Part shown: positions 56,087-64,000 of the stretch, in pieces
Position numbering within the stretch: position 1 is the stretch's first letter
Layout: each line of letters starts with the position of its first letter
Assembly (NCBI RefSeq): GCF_003351785.1
Contig: NZ_CP031230.1
Location: 620,001 to 684,000, forward strand
Length of the DNA stretch: 64,000 nucleotides
Origin: Sporosarcina sp. PTS2304
GTDB taxonomy: Bacteria > Bacillota > Bacilli > Bacillales_A > Planococcaceae
Direction: 5' to 3'
Translations under genes and position numbers: made by a program
The notes under the pieces: model-generated
The model's database searches: none
What the model was told of the DNA's origin: nothing
What the model saw: the letters and a program-made list of their open reading frames with translations, nothing else

Positions 56087-56128
56087 ACACAGCTTTCTTC
56101 TCAACCAAGAGGAAAGCTGTGTTTTTTT
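56087..56128 (+). terminator. intrinsic terminator after tkt
   Basis: ACACAGCTTTC/GAAAGCTGTGT stem, 14-nt loop with inner CTC/GAG pairing, run of seven T. Confidence 0.94.
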
Positions 56129-56237
56129 ACGGATAGTGAATTCGTAGCTTTACGACAATAATAGTGAGGAAGTTTTCCGTGAAGTGACATGATTTTAAAG
56201 GGACAAGCTCTATGATAAAGTTCAGGGGGTGTTCGTT

Positions 56238-56678
56238 ATGAGGAAATATGAAATATTTAAAATTAAATCTGAATATCAATCATTTATTATGGGACGTGAA
56301 CGTTTGTTATTTGAACTATTAGCAGTTGACCCTTCTACGAACTATCAGGAGATTGAATATTTATGTGATCAGTTACATGATATGGAAATCGATCAGATCA
56401 TACATCGGAAATTACGTAAGAGTTTTGATAAGATCGACTCTCATTGTAATGAGTATCGGCTTACGCATTTGATTAAAGGGGATGTGTTCATTAAAATGGG
56501 AACTCATTGTATTGAAGTGTATTGCCAAGGTTCTAGGATGTTGGACTTGGATTTATTCGTAGCATTGTCTTCTGCAACAGATCGTTTTTTTGCTGTGATG
56601 AATGAACAGGAAGAGTGCGGTTGGCTAAAACCAGTCAAATATTCAGAGCGTTTGATACTAGAAAATACAATGATGTGA
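56238..56678 (+). CDS. sirA: sporulation inhibitor of replication SirA (YneE)
   Basis: A 146-residue SirA-like protein. In B. subtilis SirA is induced by Spo0A and binds DnaA domain I to prevent new replication rounds in sporulating cells. Sequence identity is modest, but the GRERLLFELL and GWLKPVKYSERLI segments and the location between tkt and yneF agree with SirA. The start ATG 56238 lies 8 nt after AGGGGGTG; the in-frame GTG 56229 is upstream but overlaps that site. Confidence 0.82.
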   Translation: MRKYEIFKIKSEYQSFIMGRERLLFELLAVDPSTNYQEIEYLCDQLHDMEIDQIIHRKLRKSFDKIDSHCNEYRLTHLIKGDVFIKMGTHCIEVYCQGSRMLDLDLFVALSSATDRFFAVMNEQEECGWLKPVKYSERLILENTMM

Positions 56679-56789
56679 AAACTTCCGCATAATTCAACAA
56701 GAGTCATTGCTATTCACTGCTGCTATGTTGTATAATCCTTCTTGGTAGTATACAATCGAAACATTTTTAGTGAAGGAGGTATGGCAGCA

Positions 56790-57032
56790 ATGACAATGAA
56801 TTTGATATTAGCGATTGTCTTGATCGTCATCGCATTGATCGGTGGAGTAGCGCTTGGCTTTTTCATCGCACGTAGATATATGATGAAATATTTGAAGGAA
56901 AATCCACCAATTAACGAGCAAATGTTACGAATGATGATGATGCAAATGGGACAAAAACCTTCACAGAAAAAAATCAATCAAATGATGGCTCAAATGAACA
57001 AAGTACAAGATAAGCCAGATAAAAAGAAATAA
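56790..57032 (+). CDS. yneF: YneF family small membrane protein
   Basis: An 80-residue UPF0154 protein with one N-terminal membrane segment (about 4-25, [23 protein letters not shown]). The conserved cytosolic part includes [42 protein letters not shown] 56790 is taken because AAGGAGG (56773-56779) is 10 nt away; ATG 56796 also fits, and ATG 56781 is too close. Function unknown. Confidence 0.93.
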   Translation: MTMNLILAIVLIVIALIGGVALGFFIARRYMMKYLKENPPINEQMLRMMMMQMGQKPSQKKINQMMAQMNKVQDKPDKKK

Positions 57033-57036
57033 CAAC

Positions 57037-57077
57037 AACTCCGTGATGGGCTCATGCTTACACGGAGTTTTAATTTT
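57037..57077 (+). terminator. intrinsic terminator after yneF
   Basis: AACTCCGTG/CACGGAGTT stem with a 15-nt loop and a T-rich tail. Confidence 0.88.
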
Positions 57078-57086
57078 GTATAGCAA

Positions 57087-57783
57087 CAAGCCTATTGATT
57101 AACCATATTATATATTTCTTTCGTTCACGTAGTGTAAAACGATTTTGACTATCGCGATTAGATGGAGTAACGCTAACTTAGAGTATCTTGCGGCTTGCGC
57201 TTCTAGACGATACGCTTTCCGGAGGGGACGCGGCGGACCCCGCAAAAAAGCGCTGCGGGTTACGCCTGTCGTCCTTAATCCTCCCGGAGTCGATCGTCTT
57301 CCATCTTCAGCCGTACTTAGTGTAGGCAAGACAGGTCGATAGTTCTTTGTATGTGGTGAAAAATACGTGAGCTTGTTTAATACTATGTAATATTTTTGAA
57401 GTTAAGAAGCGACGAAGTGGTGGAAGCTACTATGATTTTTTCACTTTACTGAGTGGAGAAATGACTCTTTATGTATTCAGCCAGGCAATCCAAAGCTTTA
57501 CCCACATTGTTCAGGAAGCAGAACATACCATACTTAATTTCTGAACGAACACCAACTGACTTCCCGACACAAACTCAAGGATTCTCCCGAAAGAACCGGC
57601 GACTCCTGGAAGATCAGCACGACAGGCGTAAACGCCACGCACTTTTGGCGAGTCCGCCGCGTGCCCTCAGGAAAGCGTCCGGTTCTGTAGGGAGAATCCT
57701 AAACGATACACTATCTCTACAACTACTCGTCAAAAGCACTCATTTCCAAATGCCATTTTTTCTTGGATAATACACAGGCTTGG
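57087..57783 (+). mobile_element. MITE-like interspersed palindromic repeat, long copy B/C
   Basis: About 700 bp without a credible gene. Left end CAAGCCTATTGATTAACCA; complement of the right end CAAGCCTGTGTATTATCCA. The left part repeats the arm also seen in copies A and D (GACGATACGCTTTCCGGAGG, then CGCGGCGGACC). The right part (about 57578-57700) is a palindrome bounded by GGATTCTCCC/GGGAGAATCC, and its complement reproduces the copy A arm almost exactly (CGCGGCGGACTCGCCA). The modules occur in different order from copy A, so rearrangement or nested insertion is likely. Open frames at 57145-57342 and 57471-57770 are judged non-coding. Confidence 0.7.
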
Positions 57784-57787
57784 TATA

Positions 57788-58714
57788 TTAAGATAAACGA
57801 TATCGATGTAAAAAAGTTTGTACCACTCTTTCGTATTCTTCGGGGTTATCGTTATACGATTTGGCATGTTCACCTTTAGCGAAGAGCTTCATCATTTTAT
57901 CTCCTTCTTTTAATGCATACAGTTCTTCTGTCATATGAGGCAGTATGAATTTATCTTCCAGGCTGTGTATGAATAGAACAGGTTTGTCAATAAACTTCAT
58001 AACTTCTCGAGGAGATACAGCAGCAGACGTGTAGCCATCACGTATCTTTAAAAATAAATTGGCAACGCGCAAACTCATCGAAGTTTTAAAAGGCATTTCT
58101 GTTCGAATAATGTGAAGCAATTGCTCGGAGAAATCGGAGAATGGACAATCAGAAATGTAAAAGTCTGCTTCATCTTCATATGTCCCTGCATATAGTAGAG
58201 TCGTTGCCGCCCCCATAGACTCCCCGTGAATACCGACTAAAGCACGTTTGCCTACTCTCTTACGCACAGCTGATATGACTTCTTTTAAATCCATCTTCTC
58301 ATAAAATCCAAAGCTTGTAGTTTTCCCGCCCGAATCGCCATGCCGCCGATGGTCAAATATAACGGAGTTGAATCCGAGTCGTTCAAATAAGCGGGCATAT
58401 TTGATAGAATTTACTTTATTTTCAGTTACGCCATGACAAATTACGACCGTTCTTGTCGTGTCTAATGGTCGTAAAAATATAGCACGTAAATTATAGCCAT
58501 TAGGTGAAGGAATCCATAAATTCTCTTTGCGGACAGTTTCAAACCACTGATTATCAAATCGTTTGGCAAGCATCTCTCGTTGCAAAATAAATTCGGAGTC
58601 CTTAATTTTTAAATACATCATTCGATTGGTAACAAGGATGCCGAAAATGGTGAGTATAGCTGTGAAGACACTTGAAATTACACCTACAATAAAAATGAGT
58701 CTTCGTCTCAACAT
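57788..58714 (-). CDS. membrane-anchored alpha/beta hydrolase (YqkD-like)
   Basis: A 308-residue serine hydrolase with an N-terminal membrane anchor (about 5-29). It carries VVICHGVTENKVNSIKYARLF, FDHRRHGDSGGKTTSFGF and the nucleophile elbow GIHGESMGAAT with Ser at about 166. The Asp is in FIHSLEDKFILP and the His in KGEHAKSYNDNP. It resembles B. subtilis YqkD, and yqkK-like DNA lies nearby, which supports this. It overlaps the upstream HMG-CoA lyase gene by seven bases. Substrate unknown. Confidence 0.87.
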   Translation of the reverse strand: MLRRRLIFIVGVISSVFTAILTIFGILVTNRMMYLKIKDSEFILQREMLAKRFDNQWFETVRKENLWIPSPNGYNLRAIFLRPLDTTRTVVICHGVTENKVNSIKYARLFERLGFNSVIFDHRRHGDSGGKTTSFGFYEKMDLKEVISAVRKRVGKRALVGIHGESMGAATTLLYAGTYEDEADFYISDCPFSDFSEQLLHIIRTEMPFKTSMSLRVANLFLKIRDGYTSAAVSPREVMKFIDKPVLFIHSLEDKFILPHMTEELYALKEGDKMMKLFAKGEHAKSYNDNPEEYERVVQTFLHRYRLS

Positions 58715-59616
58715 ATGTGCCCCTCTCTCTTAAATTGTTGATACATAGCTGTCTCAATTGGTCTAGAAAGGTAAGGCTCTACGATTTCAACTGCTTGACA
58801 AATAGCGTTCATATTTAATCCAGTTTCGATGTTCAATGATTGTAGCAAGTATAAAACATCTTCTGTTGCCACATTTCCAGTAGCGCCTGGAGCAAACGGA
58901 CAACCTCCTAGTCCCCCTGCCGATGTATCAAACCGATCGACACCTGCTTGCAGTGCAGCATAAATATTCGTCAGCCCCAATTTGCGTGTATCATGAAAAT
59001 GAGCAGTCAGTAATTGCTTAGGGAACTGTTCTCTTAAGGCTAAGAAAAGATCATAGCTCATTGCAGGATTTGCCATACCATCCGTATCCGCAACACTTAA
59101 TTCATCTACATTCATATCGCTGAATTGTCGGCATAAATCAAGCGTTTTCTCCAATTCAATAGAGCCTTCATATGGACAGTGGAAAGCGGTAGAAATACAC
59201 GCGCGAACAAAGTATCCTTCTTGTTTTAATTGAAGAATGAGAGGTCTTAGCGAATTGACACTCTCTTCCGTAGTGCGATTTATATTTTTTTGATTAAACG
59301 TATCACTCACCCCAACAAAAACTGCCATACTTTTAGCGTGAGCTTCCTTTGCTTTCTCTATTCCTTTAGCGTTAGGTGTTAATACGATTTGTCTTCCTTT
59401 GTTTTTAATTTGCTGCATAATATCAGCAGCATCCGCCATTTGCGGAACCCATTTAGGTGAAACGAATGAAGTAACTTCCATTTCTTCTATTCCGGCAAGT
59501 TGGAGTGCACGAATAAATGATAACTTAATATGTGTCGGGATTTGATTTTTTTCGTTTTGTAACCCATCTCTTGGTCCAACCTCGATTAATGTTACGTTAT
59601 TTGGTAAACTAAACAT
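58708..59616 (-). CDS. hydroxymethylglutaryl-CoA lyase
   Basis: A 302-residue HMGL-like TIM-barrel enzyme cleaving 3-hydroxy-3-methylglutaryl-CoA to acetoacetate and acetyl-CoA at the end of leucine degradation. The N-terminus has IEVGPRDGLQNEKNQIPT. HFHDTRKLGLTNIYAAL carries metal-ligand His residues, and the catalytic-Cys signature is GGLGGCPFAPGATGNVATED. I choose the second Met (59616), 6 nt after GGGAGGG; the first ATG (59622) abuts that site. The usual leucine-catabolism partners (yngE-yngJ type) are not adjacent; an isolated copy coupled to a hydrolase gene is unusual. Confidence 0.92.
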   Translation of the reverse strand: MFSLPNNVTLIEVGPRDGLQNEKNQIPTHIKLSFIRALQLAGIEEMEVTSFVSPKWVPQMADAADIMQQIKNKGRQIVLTPNAKGIEKAKEAHAKSMAVFVGVSDTFNQKNINRTTEESVNSLRPLILQLKQEGYFVRACISTAFHCPYEGSIELEKTLDLCRQFSDMNVDELSVADTDGMANPAMSYDLFLALREQFPKQLLTAHFHDTRKLGLTNIYAALQAGVDRFDTSAGGLGGCPFAPGATGNVATEDVLYLLQSLNIETGLNMNAICQAVEIVEPYLSRPIETAMYQQFKREGHIC

Positions 59617-59745
59617 AAACATCCCTCCCTTCTTCTATTGTACGTAATAACTTACAATAAGGGCAATTCAAAAACCTTCCTCAATTGCGAACGTCTGAAA
59701 GAAACATGTGATAGTACATATAACGTAAAGAAAGTAGTGATAATT

Positions 59746-60015
59746 ATGGCGAAGAAAAAGAAGCAGAATAATAAACAACCGCAAAATCATTACCAAAACA
59801 CTCGAACTGATGAAACGGCGACATCTCTTTCAGATTTACTGAATGATGATGTACTGGCGAAATTGAAACATACAAAAATAGAATTGGCAGCGATAGAAGA
59901 GCAACAAAAAGAGAAAGAAAAGCAACAAAGGATTCAAGAGCGTAAAGATCGTGAAAAAAATAAAAGCTTTGAAGAGTTATTAGAAGAGTATGGAGACGCT
60001 GGAACAAAATATTAA
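59746..60015 (+). CDS. yqkK: YqkK-like protein (DUF3886)
   Basis: An 89-residue, highly charged protein with a Lys/Asn/Gln-rich start and a helical, Glu/Lys/Arg-rich second half (about 47-80) that looks like a single coiled helix. The ending KNKSFEELLEEYGDAG fits the DUF3886 family. The start ATG 59746 has only a weak ribosome site (AAAG...GTGAT), so expression may be modest. Function unknown. Confidence 0.75.
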   Translation: MAKKKKQNNKQPQNHYQNTRTDETATSLSDLLNDDVLAKLKHTKIELAAIEEQQKEKEKQQRIQERKDREKNKSFEELLEEYGDAGTKY

Positions 60016-60094
60016 GCACACCCGCTATAGTGTAAGTATTTGCTGTATAATGAGCAATAATACAAAATAGAATTTGTATTTGGGAGGTATTTTC

Positions 60095-60520
60095 ATGAAA
60101 TTCCTGCACATCGTTTATTGTGAAAAAGATGCAATTAATCAGTTGCATTTATCAGATACTCAGATTTCAAAAGTCCACCAAGCGCCTATTGAACATGCGA
60201 TTGTACATTGGATGAGGAAAAATGTAGTGTTGCCAATAGAAATTAATAGTATTACATATTATGATTTCCCTAAAGACAAAGTCGAACTTTTTTATGATAT
60301 TTTAACAAAAGCTCATGCGCAACAGTCACAACAATCAGCACGTCCGTGGAAGTACTTACCTATTCCAGATGAAGAAGAGTATCCATATAAAATTGCGGAA
60401 TACGAGAAGGAATACGGAACAGTTTACTATGATTCATTGTACAAATACATAACAGCGATTGGTGTGATTTTACAGATTTTTGATTTTGAGACTAAACGAT
60501 TATTAGTTTGTATTAAATGA
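60095..60520 (+). CDS. hypothetical protein, unrecognised family
   Basis: A 141-residue protein I do not recognise. It has no signal peptide or membrane segment, an even charge distribution and a Gln/Ser-rich loop around 73-82 (AHAQQSQQSARPW). That loop is followed by a Pro/Glu/Tyr-rich stretch (YLPIPDEEEYPYKIAEYEKEYG). The start ATG 60095 lies 7 nt after GGGAGG, a good site that supports a real gene. It stands alone between yqkK and the RsbR-like gene. Confidence 0.7.
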   Translation: MKFLHIVYCEKDAINQLHLSDTQISKVHQAPIEHAIVHWMRKNVVLPIEINSITYYDFPKDKVELFYDILTKAHAQQSQQSARPWKYLPIPDEEEYPYKIAEYEKEYGTVYYDSLYKYITAIGVILQIFDFETKRLLVCIK

Positions 60521-60569
60521 TAGAGTTACTTAATGTATGTGACGACTGTAGGGGCCAGGGGGAGAAAAC

Positions 60570-61421
60570 ATGAAACGTATTGACTTAGAGCTGTATGAAT
60601 ATTTGGTATCCAAATTTCCGGAGATCACAGAAGTATGGTTAGCCATGAGAAGAGTAGAGGAAGGTTCCATTTATTCACTTACAGCGAGTGAGAAAATGGA
60701 ACAAAAATTGCGTGAGCAAAACAGACTGACGATCTTAACGATTACGAGTAGCTTATTAGAAGATCCAAAATTGTTCGAGAAAAATAAAAAAGAATGGGCA
60801 GAAGTCGTGGCTCTTAGCCGAGTGAATAGTAATACACCGATTGAAGATGTACTTGAAGCGTTAAGTAATGTACGCTTAACCTATTGGAGATTTTTAAAAG
60901 GGTTTTATGTTACGAATGAAGAACGAATAACAATTAAAGATTATGTTCGTTGGAGTGAAACAATTAACAGTGCATTTGATCAAATTTATGTTGATTTTGC
61001 TGAAACGTACAATAAATTTATGAGTACTAAACTCACAGCTCAACAAACGTTAATCAATGAATTAAGCTCACCTGTGATAAAGTTAACACCTACTATAGGT
61101 GTAATGCCGCTCATTGGGGACATGGATGATGTACGTGCAAGAGTCATGTTACAGAGTATTCCAGAAAAGTGCTTGGAAACAGATATCATACATTTGTTCA
61201 TCGATTTATCGGGTGTTTCAGTAATAGACACATTAGTGGCACAACAAATTTTCCGATTAACTCAAGTGCTTTCCTTACTTGGTACTAAATGCACCATTAC
61301 GGGGATCCGACCCGAAATCGCTCATGCTTCAACTGAATTAGGATTGGATTTTACTACTATCGAAACATTTAGTTCATTGCAACAAGCATTTTCAAAAGAG
61401 TTTAAAGTTATCGCAAATTAA
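60570..61421 (+). CDS. RsbR-type STAS domain stressosome protein
   Basis: A 283-residue RsbR paralogue. The N-terminal about 155 residues form the all-helical non-heme-globin-like sensor module. The C-terminal STAS domain (about 165-280) has VMPLIGDMDDVRARVML, IDLSGVSVIDTLVAQQIF and TGIRPEIAHASTELG. By alignment with B. subtilis RsbRA, Thr205 is kept (Thr221 here), but the site equivalent to Thr171 is Asp187. It is a stand-alone gene, without rsbS or rsbT nearby, like the B. subtilis RsbR paralogues. Start ATG 60570 after AGGGGGAG. Confidence 0.88.
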   Translation: MKRIDLELYEYLVSKFPEITEVWLAMRRVEEGSIYSLTASEKMEQKLREQNRLTILTITSSLLEDPKLFEKNKKEWAEVVALSRVNSNTPIEDVLEALSNVRLTYWRFLKGFYVTNEERITIKDYVRWSETINSAFDQIYVDFAETYNKFMSTKLTAQQTLINELSSPVIKLTPTIGVMPLIGDMDDVRARVMLQSIPEKCLETDIIHLFIDLSGVSVIDTLVAQQIFRLTQVLSLLGTKCTITGIRPEIAHASTELGLDFTTIETFSSLQQAFSKEFKVIAN

Positions 61422-61459
61422 AAGCTAGGTGATTCTATAAAGGAATCACCTAGCTTTGT
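61421..61459. terminator. bidirectional terminator between the RsbR-like gene and serC
   Basis: Perfect 15-bp stem AAAGCTAGGTGATTC with its complement, 7-nt loop, A/T on the flanks. Serves both converging genes. Confidence 0.9.
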
Positions 61460-61465
61460 TACTTT

Positions 61466-62560
61466 TTATTTATGTTTTGCTTGAAAGTCCACCATAAATT
61501 GTTTTAAAGCTTCACATGCAGCATATGGAACTGCGTTATATGCTGATGCGCGGCATCCACCGACAGAACGGTGACCGTTTAAACCGACAAAACCGGCTTC
61601 TTTCGCCTCTTGTAAGAACTGTTTTTCTAGTTGCTCATCAGCTACACGGAATGTAATGTTCATCAATGAACGGCTGTCTTTTTCCGCATGTCCTGTATAG
61701 AAACCATTGCTGTTATCAATCACATTATAAATCAAGTTTGCTTTTTCTTCGTTATTCTTCGCAATCTTGTCTAGTCCACCTTGTTGTTCCATCCAGCCTA
61801 ATACTTCACCTAACATATAAATTCCAAAAGAAGGTGGCGTGTTATAGAGTGAATTATTTGAAGCGTGTGTGCTGTATTTTAAAATAGTAGGAATTGAGGA
61901 ATTTGCATTTTCTAATAAATCTTTACGGATAATGGCGACTGTTACGCCAGAAGGCCCGAGATTCTTTTGTGCACCAGCATAGATCATGCCAAATTTACTA
62001 ACATCTACTGGGCGTGACAAAATATCACTAGACATATCCGCAATTAAAGGAATATTTCCTGTGTCAGGGAATTCTTGGAACTGAGTACCGAAGATTGTAT
62101 TATTAGAAGTAATGTGAACATATGCATCCTGCTCATCAAACGTAATTTCTTCAGTGGATGGAACGCGATTATAATTCGTCCCTTTCGTTGAAGCTGCTTC
62201 ATACACTTCACCGATTGTCTTCGCTTCTTTAAGTGCTTTATCAGACCAGGCGCCCGACATAATATAGCTGGCTTTTTTCCCTGCAGAAAGGAAGTTCATA
62301 GGAATCATTGCGAATTGTAGGCTCGCTCCACCTTGTAAAAATAACACTTCGTAATTTTCGGGAATAGAGAATAATGAGCGTAAACGGTTAATTGCTTGAT
62401 TATGTACTTCCTCGTAAGTTGCACTGCGGTGACTCATTTCCATGATCGACATTCCCGATTCTTTAAAATCTACAAGCTCCGACTGTGCTTTTTCTAAGAC
62501 TTCACGCGGAAGAGCGGATGGACCCGCATTAAAGTTATATACAGACTTCTGATTACTCAA
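61466..62560 (-). CDS. serC: phosphoserine aminotransferase
   Basis: A 364-residue class V PLP aminotransferase converting 3-phosphohydroxypyruvate to phosphoserine in serine (and possibly pyridoxal) synthesis. The N-terminus has VYNFNAGPSALPREVLEKAQ. FLQGGASLQFAMIP follows, and the PLP-Lys is in YAGAQKNLGPSGVT. The ending has GHRSVGGCRASAYNAVP. The start is taken as TTG 62560, 8 nt after AAGGAG; TTG 62563 and GTG 62569 are alternatives, the latter overlapping that site. serA and serB are not in the window. Confidence 0.95.
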   Translation of the reverse strand: MSNQKSVYNFNAGPSALPREVLEKAQSELVDFKESGMSIMEMSHRSATYEEVHNQAINRLRSLFSIPENYEVLFLQGGASLQFAMIPMNFLSAGKKASYIMSGAWSDKALKEAKTIGEVYEAASTKGTNYNRVPSTEEITFDEQDAYVHITSNNTIFGTQFQEFPDTGNIPLIADMSSDILSRPVDVSKFGMIYAGAQKNLGPSGVTVAIIRKDLLENANSSIPTILKYSTHASNNSLYNTPPSFGIYMLGEVLGWMEQQGGLDKIAKNNEEKANLIYNVIDNSNGFYTGHAEKDSRSLMNITFRVADEQLEKQFLQEAKEAGFVGLNGHRSVGGCRASAYNAVPYAACEALKQFMVDFQAKHK

Positions 62561-62770
62561 CAAAATCACTCCTTCATAAATTTACAACACTACGTAAAGT
62601 ATATATGAAAAAATGAACATGTGAAATAGATAACTGTAGTTTCACAATAAATACATTTTTACTCTTCATGTTCGCCTGTTTGCTAACGTGAAAACTCGGG
62701 TACATTGTAAGCAACTACAGTGTACATAATACGCGTTAAGTAGACAGTTAGAATTGTTGGAGGGGATGTC

Positions 62771-63610
62771 ATGAAAACAGATGGACGGAGAAAAAGTACG
62801 AATGTCGAAGATAGAAGAGGTAGAGGTGGAGGCGGTGCTATTGCATTAGGTGGCGGTGGTCTAGGCATTGTCGGTATTATACTCTTTTTATTGTTAGGAG
62901 GTAATCCTACAGAGTTAATAAACAATAATGCGACAGCACCCAATCAGCCCTATGTGGAGACTGAACAGGATCGGGAGTTGGCTGATTTTGTTTCTGTCGT
63001 TTTAGCTGACACAGAAGATATTTGGACAGAGCTTTTCCAACAACAAGGTCTCACGTATGAAAATCCTACGTTAGTTCTTTATACAGGACAGGTGGACACG
63101 GCTTGTGGATACGGAAGTGCTGCCGCCGGACCGTTTTATTGCCCGGGTGATCAAAAGCTTTATATCGATTTACAATTTTATAATGAATTACAGACTACAT
63201 TTAAAGCACCTGGAGATTTTGCTATGGCTTATGTTATAGCGCATGAAGTAGGGCATCATGTGCAAACATTGCTAGGAATTTCTGATCAAGTAATGCCGTT
63301 GAGACAAAAAATGAGTGAAGAACAATTCAATAAATACTTAGTGCGTTTTGAATTACAGGCAGATTACTTTGCCGGTGTATGGGCGCATCATGCACAAGGA
63401 CGAGGATATTTAGAACGCGGAGATTTACAAGAAGCTATTACTGCTGCGGGTGCCGTTGGTGATGATACAATTCAAAAAAGAGCAAGAGGTTATGTCGTTC
63501 CTGAGAGCTTTACACATGGTACAGCTACACAACGAATATACTGGTTCGAACATGGTTTTGAGTTAGGTACTATTGCAGGCGGCGATACTTTTAACGAAAC
63601 AGAAAAATAA
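62771..63610 (+). CDS. YpfJ/KPN_02809-family neutral zinc metallopeptidase
   Basis: A 279-residue predicted metalloprotease. A charged Gly/Arg-rich start (RRGRGGGGAIALGGGGLG) leads into one membrane helix (about 30-45), so the rest is probably outside the cell. The DTACGYGSAAAGPFYCPGDQKLYIDL segment with two Cys is typical of the family. The zinc site is HEVGHH at about 160, and the third ligand region is ELQADYFAGVWAH. Start ATG 62771 after GGAGGGG. Family proteins are widespread but of unproven substrate. Confidence 0.9.
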   Translation: MKTDGRRKSTNVEDRRGRGGGGAIALGGGGLGIVGIILFLLLGGNPTELINNNATAPNQPYVETEQDRELADFVSVVLADTEDIWTELFQQQGLTYENPTLVLYTGQVDTACGYGSAAAGPFYCPGDQKLYIDLQFYNELQTTFKAPGDFAMAYVIAHEVGHHVQTLLGISDQVMPLRQKMSEEQFNKYLVRFELQADYFAGVWAHHAQGRGYLERGDLQEAITAAGAVGDDTIQKRARGYVVPESFTHGTATQRIYWFEHGFELGTIAGGDTFNETEK

Positions 63611-63754
63611 ACGCAGTTATTTATCACCGTTTGTAATATGCGGTAGTCAGTAGTAATTCTCACTTCCTATAGAACAATGAAAGGTATATTTTCTTTCATC
63701 ATTTTAAACTCCTCTAAAATAACTAGCTAATAGAAGATTCGATTTCATAAGAAT

Positions 63755-63804
63755 AGGGCTATCCTAGAAACTCAGATATCACTGACTTTCTGGACAGCCC
63801 TTTT
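63755..63804. terminator. hairpin terminator at the 3' end of the MFS gene
   Basis: AGGGCT...AGCCCT arms continue through TCC/GGA and AGAAA/TTTCT with a few mismatches. Four T follow on the plus strand, and ATTCTT follows on the minus strand. It probably ends the minus-strand transporter gene; read from the plus side it is equally good. Confidence 0.6.
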
Positions 63805-63817
63805 GTTATTCACTGTT

Positions 63818-64000
63818 TTATTTAGTAGCTGCTACTTGTGGTGCTGCAGTCGTCTTAAGTCCTTCTTGTTCATTACGTAACCTTTTAATGTCCACTCTAA
63901 TCAATAAAGAGATGACTAAAGCGACTGCAAATAATCCAGCGAAGAATAATAAACTACTTTCATAGCTTCCTGTTGTATCTTTCATCCATGCCGCAAACAT
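63818..64000 (-). CDS. MFS transporter, C-terminal part (5' end outside window), OFA-like
   Basis: The last about 60 residues of a membrane transporter; the gene continues past the right edge. AAWMKDTTGSYESSLLFFAGLFAVALVISLLIRV is the end of transmembrane helix 11, a short loop and helix 12. A charged cytosolic tail KRLRNEQEG follows. The pattern is like the oxalate/formate antiporter (OFA) branch of the major facilitator superfamily, but with so little sequence the subfamily is tentative. Confidence 0.7.
   Translation of the reverse strand: MFAAWMKDTTGSYESSLLFFAGLFAVALVISLLIRVDIKRLRNEQEGLKTTAAPQVAATK

Noticed and set aside
57145..57770. Open reading frames of 65 and 99 codons after yneF
   Set aside because: Both lie wholly inside the long repeat copy and use its GC-rich palindromic arms. 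Equivalent frames appear in the other copies only as fragments.

Overview
The window is a chromosomal stretch from a low-GC, endospore-forming Bacillota. It fits the Planococcaceae/Caryophanaceae, most likely Sporosarcina or a close relative. Base composition looks AT-rich, Shine-Dalgarno sites are strong, and TTG/GTG starts are common. Sporulation genes are present (dpaA, dpaB, spoVS, cotE, sirA, a ymxH homologue). Gene order follows the Bacillus subtilis polC-to-yneF interval, with losses, gains and insertions. No rRNA, tRNA, CRISPR array, prophage or transposase gene was seen. Genus placement is inference from synteny and protein resemblance; no search was run.

Layout: (1) 1-11.5 kb: the 3' end of polC, then the translation/transcription operon rimP-nusA-ylxR-ylxQ-infB-ylxP-rbfA-truB-ribF, followed by rpsO and pnp. 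(2) 11.5-20.8 kb: an M16 peptidase, a ymxH homologue, dipicolinate synthase dpaA-dpaB, lysine/DPA precursor genes asd-dapA (no dapG between them), RNase J2 and the SpoIIIE/FtsK translocase (no tepA between them). (3) 20.9-26.7 kb: a GntR regulator and a BMP-type nucleoside ABC importer (lipoprotein, ATPase, two permeases). (4) 26.8-35.1 kb: ymfF-ymfH-ymfI, ymfK, rodZ, pgsA, cinA and SOS-controlled recA. (5) 35.1-50.4 kb: rny, ymdB, spoVS, miaB-ricA, cotE, mutS-mutL, glpD, a monoacylglycerol-lipase-like gene, miaA and hfq. (6) 50.5-57 kb: ynbB, lexA divergent from yneA-yneB-ynzC, then tkt, sirA and yneF. (7) 57.8-64 kb, less ordered: a YqkD-like hydrolase, HMG-CoA lyase, yqkK, an orphan gene, an RsbR-type STAS protein, serC, a YpfJ-type metalloprotease and the 3' end of an MFS transporter.

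How the genes work together: the first block makes ribosomes competent (IF2, RbfA, RimP, S15, TruB) and controls transcription and RNA decay (NusA, PNPase, with RNase J2 and RNase Y further along). asd and dapA feed dihydrodipicolinate both to lysine/peptidoglycan and to DpaAB, which makes spore dipicolinate. SpoIIIE pumps DNA into the forespore, SirA blocks re-initiation at sporulation, and SpoVS, CotE and YmdB act in spore and developmental programmes. recA, lexA and yneA share LexA-type operators and form the SOS module.

The most notable non-coding content is: (a) three copies of a GC-rich, palindromic, MITE-like repeat with related CAAGCCT-type ends at about 35.3, 41.8 and 57.1 kb; (b) a roughly 300-nt structured leader behind a near-consensus promoter in front of rny; (c) a three-way-junction-like element before the nucleoside ABC ATPase gene; and (d) an apparent CTG start codon for cotE, which would hide the first 25 residues from standard gene calling.
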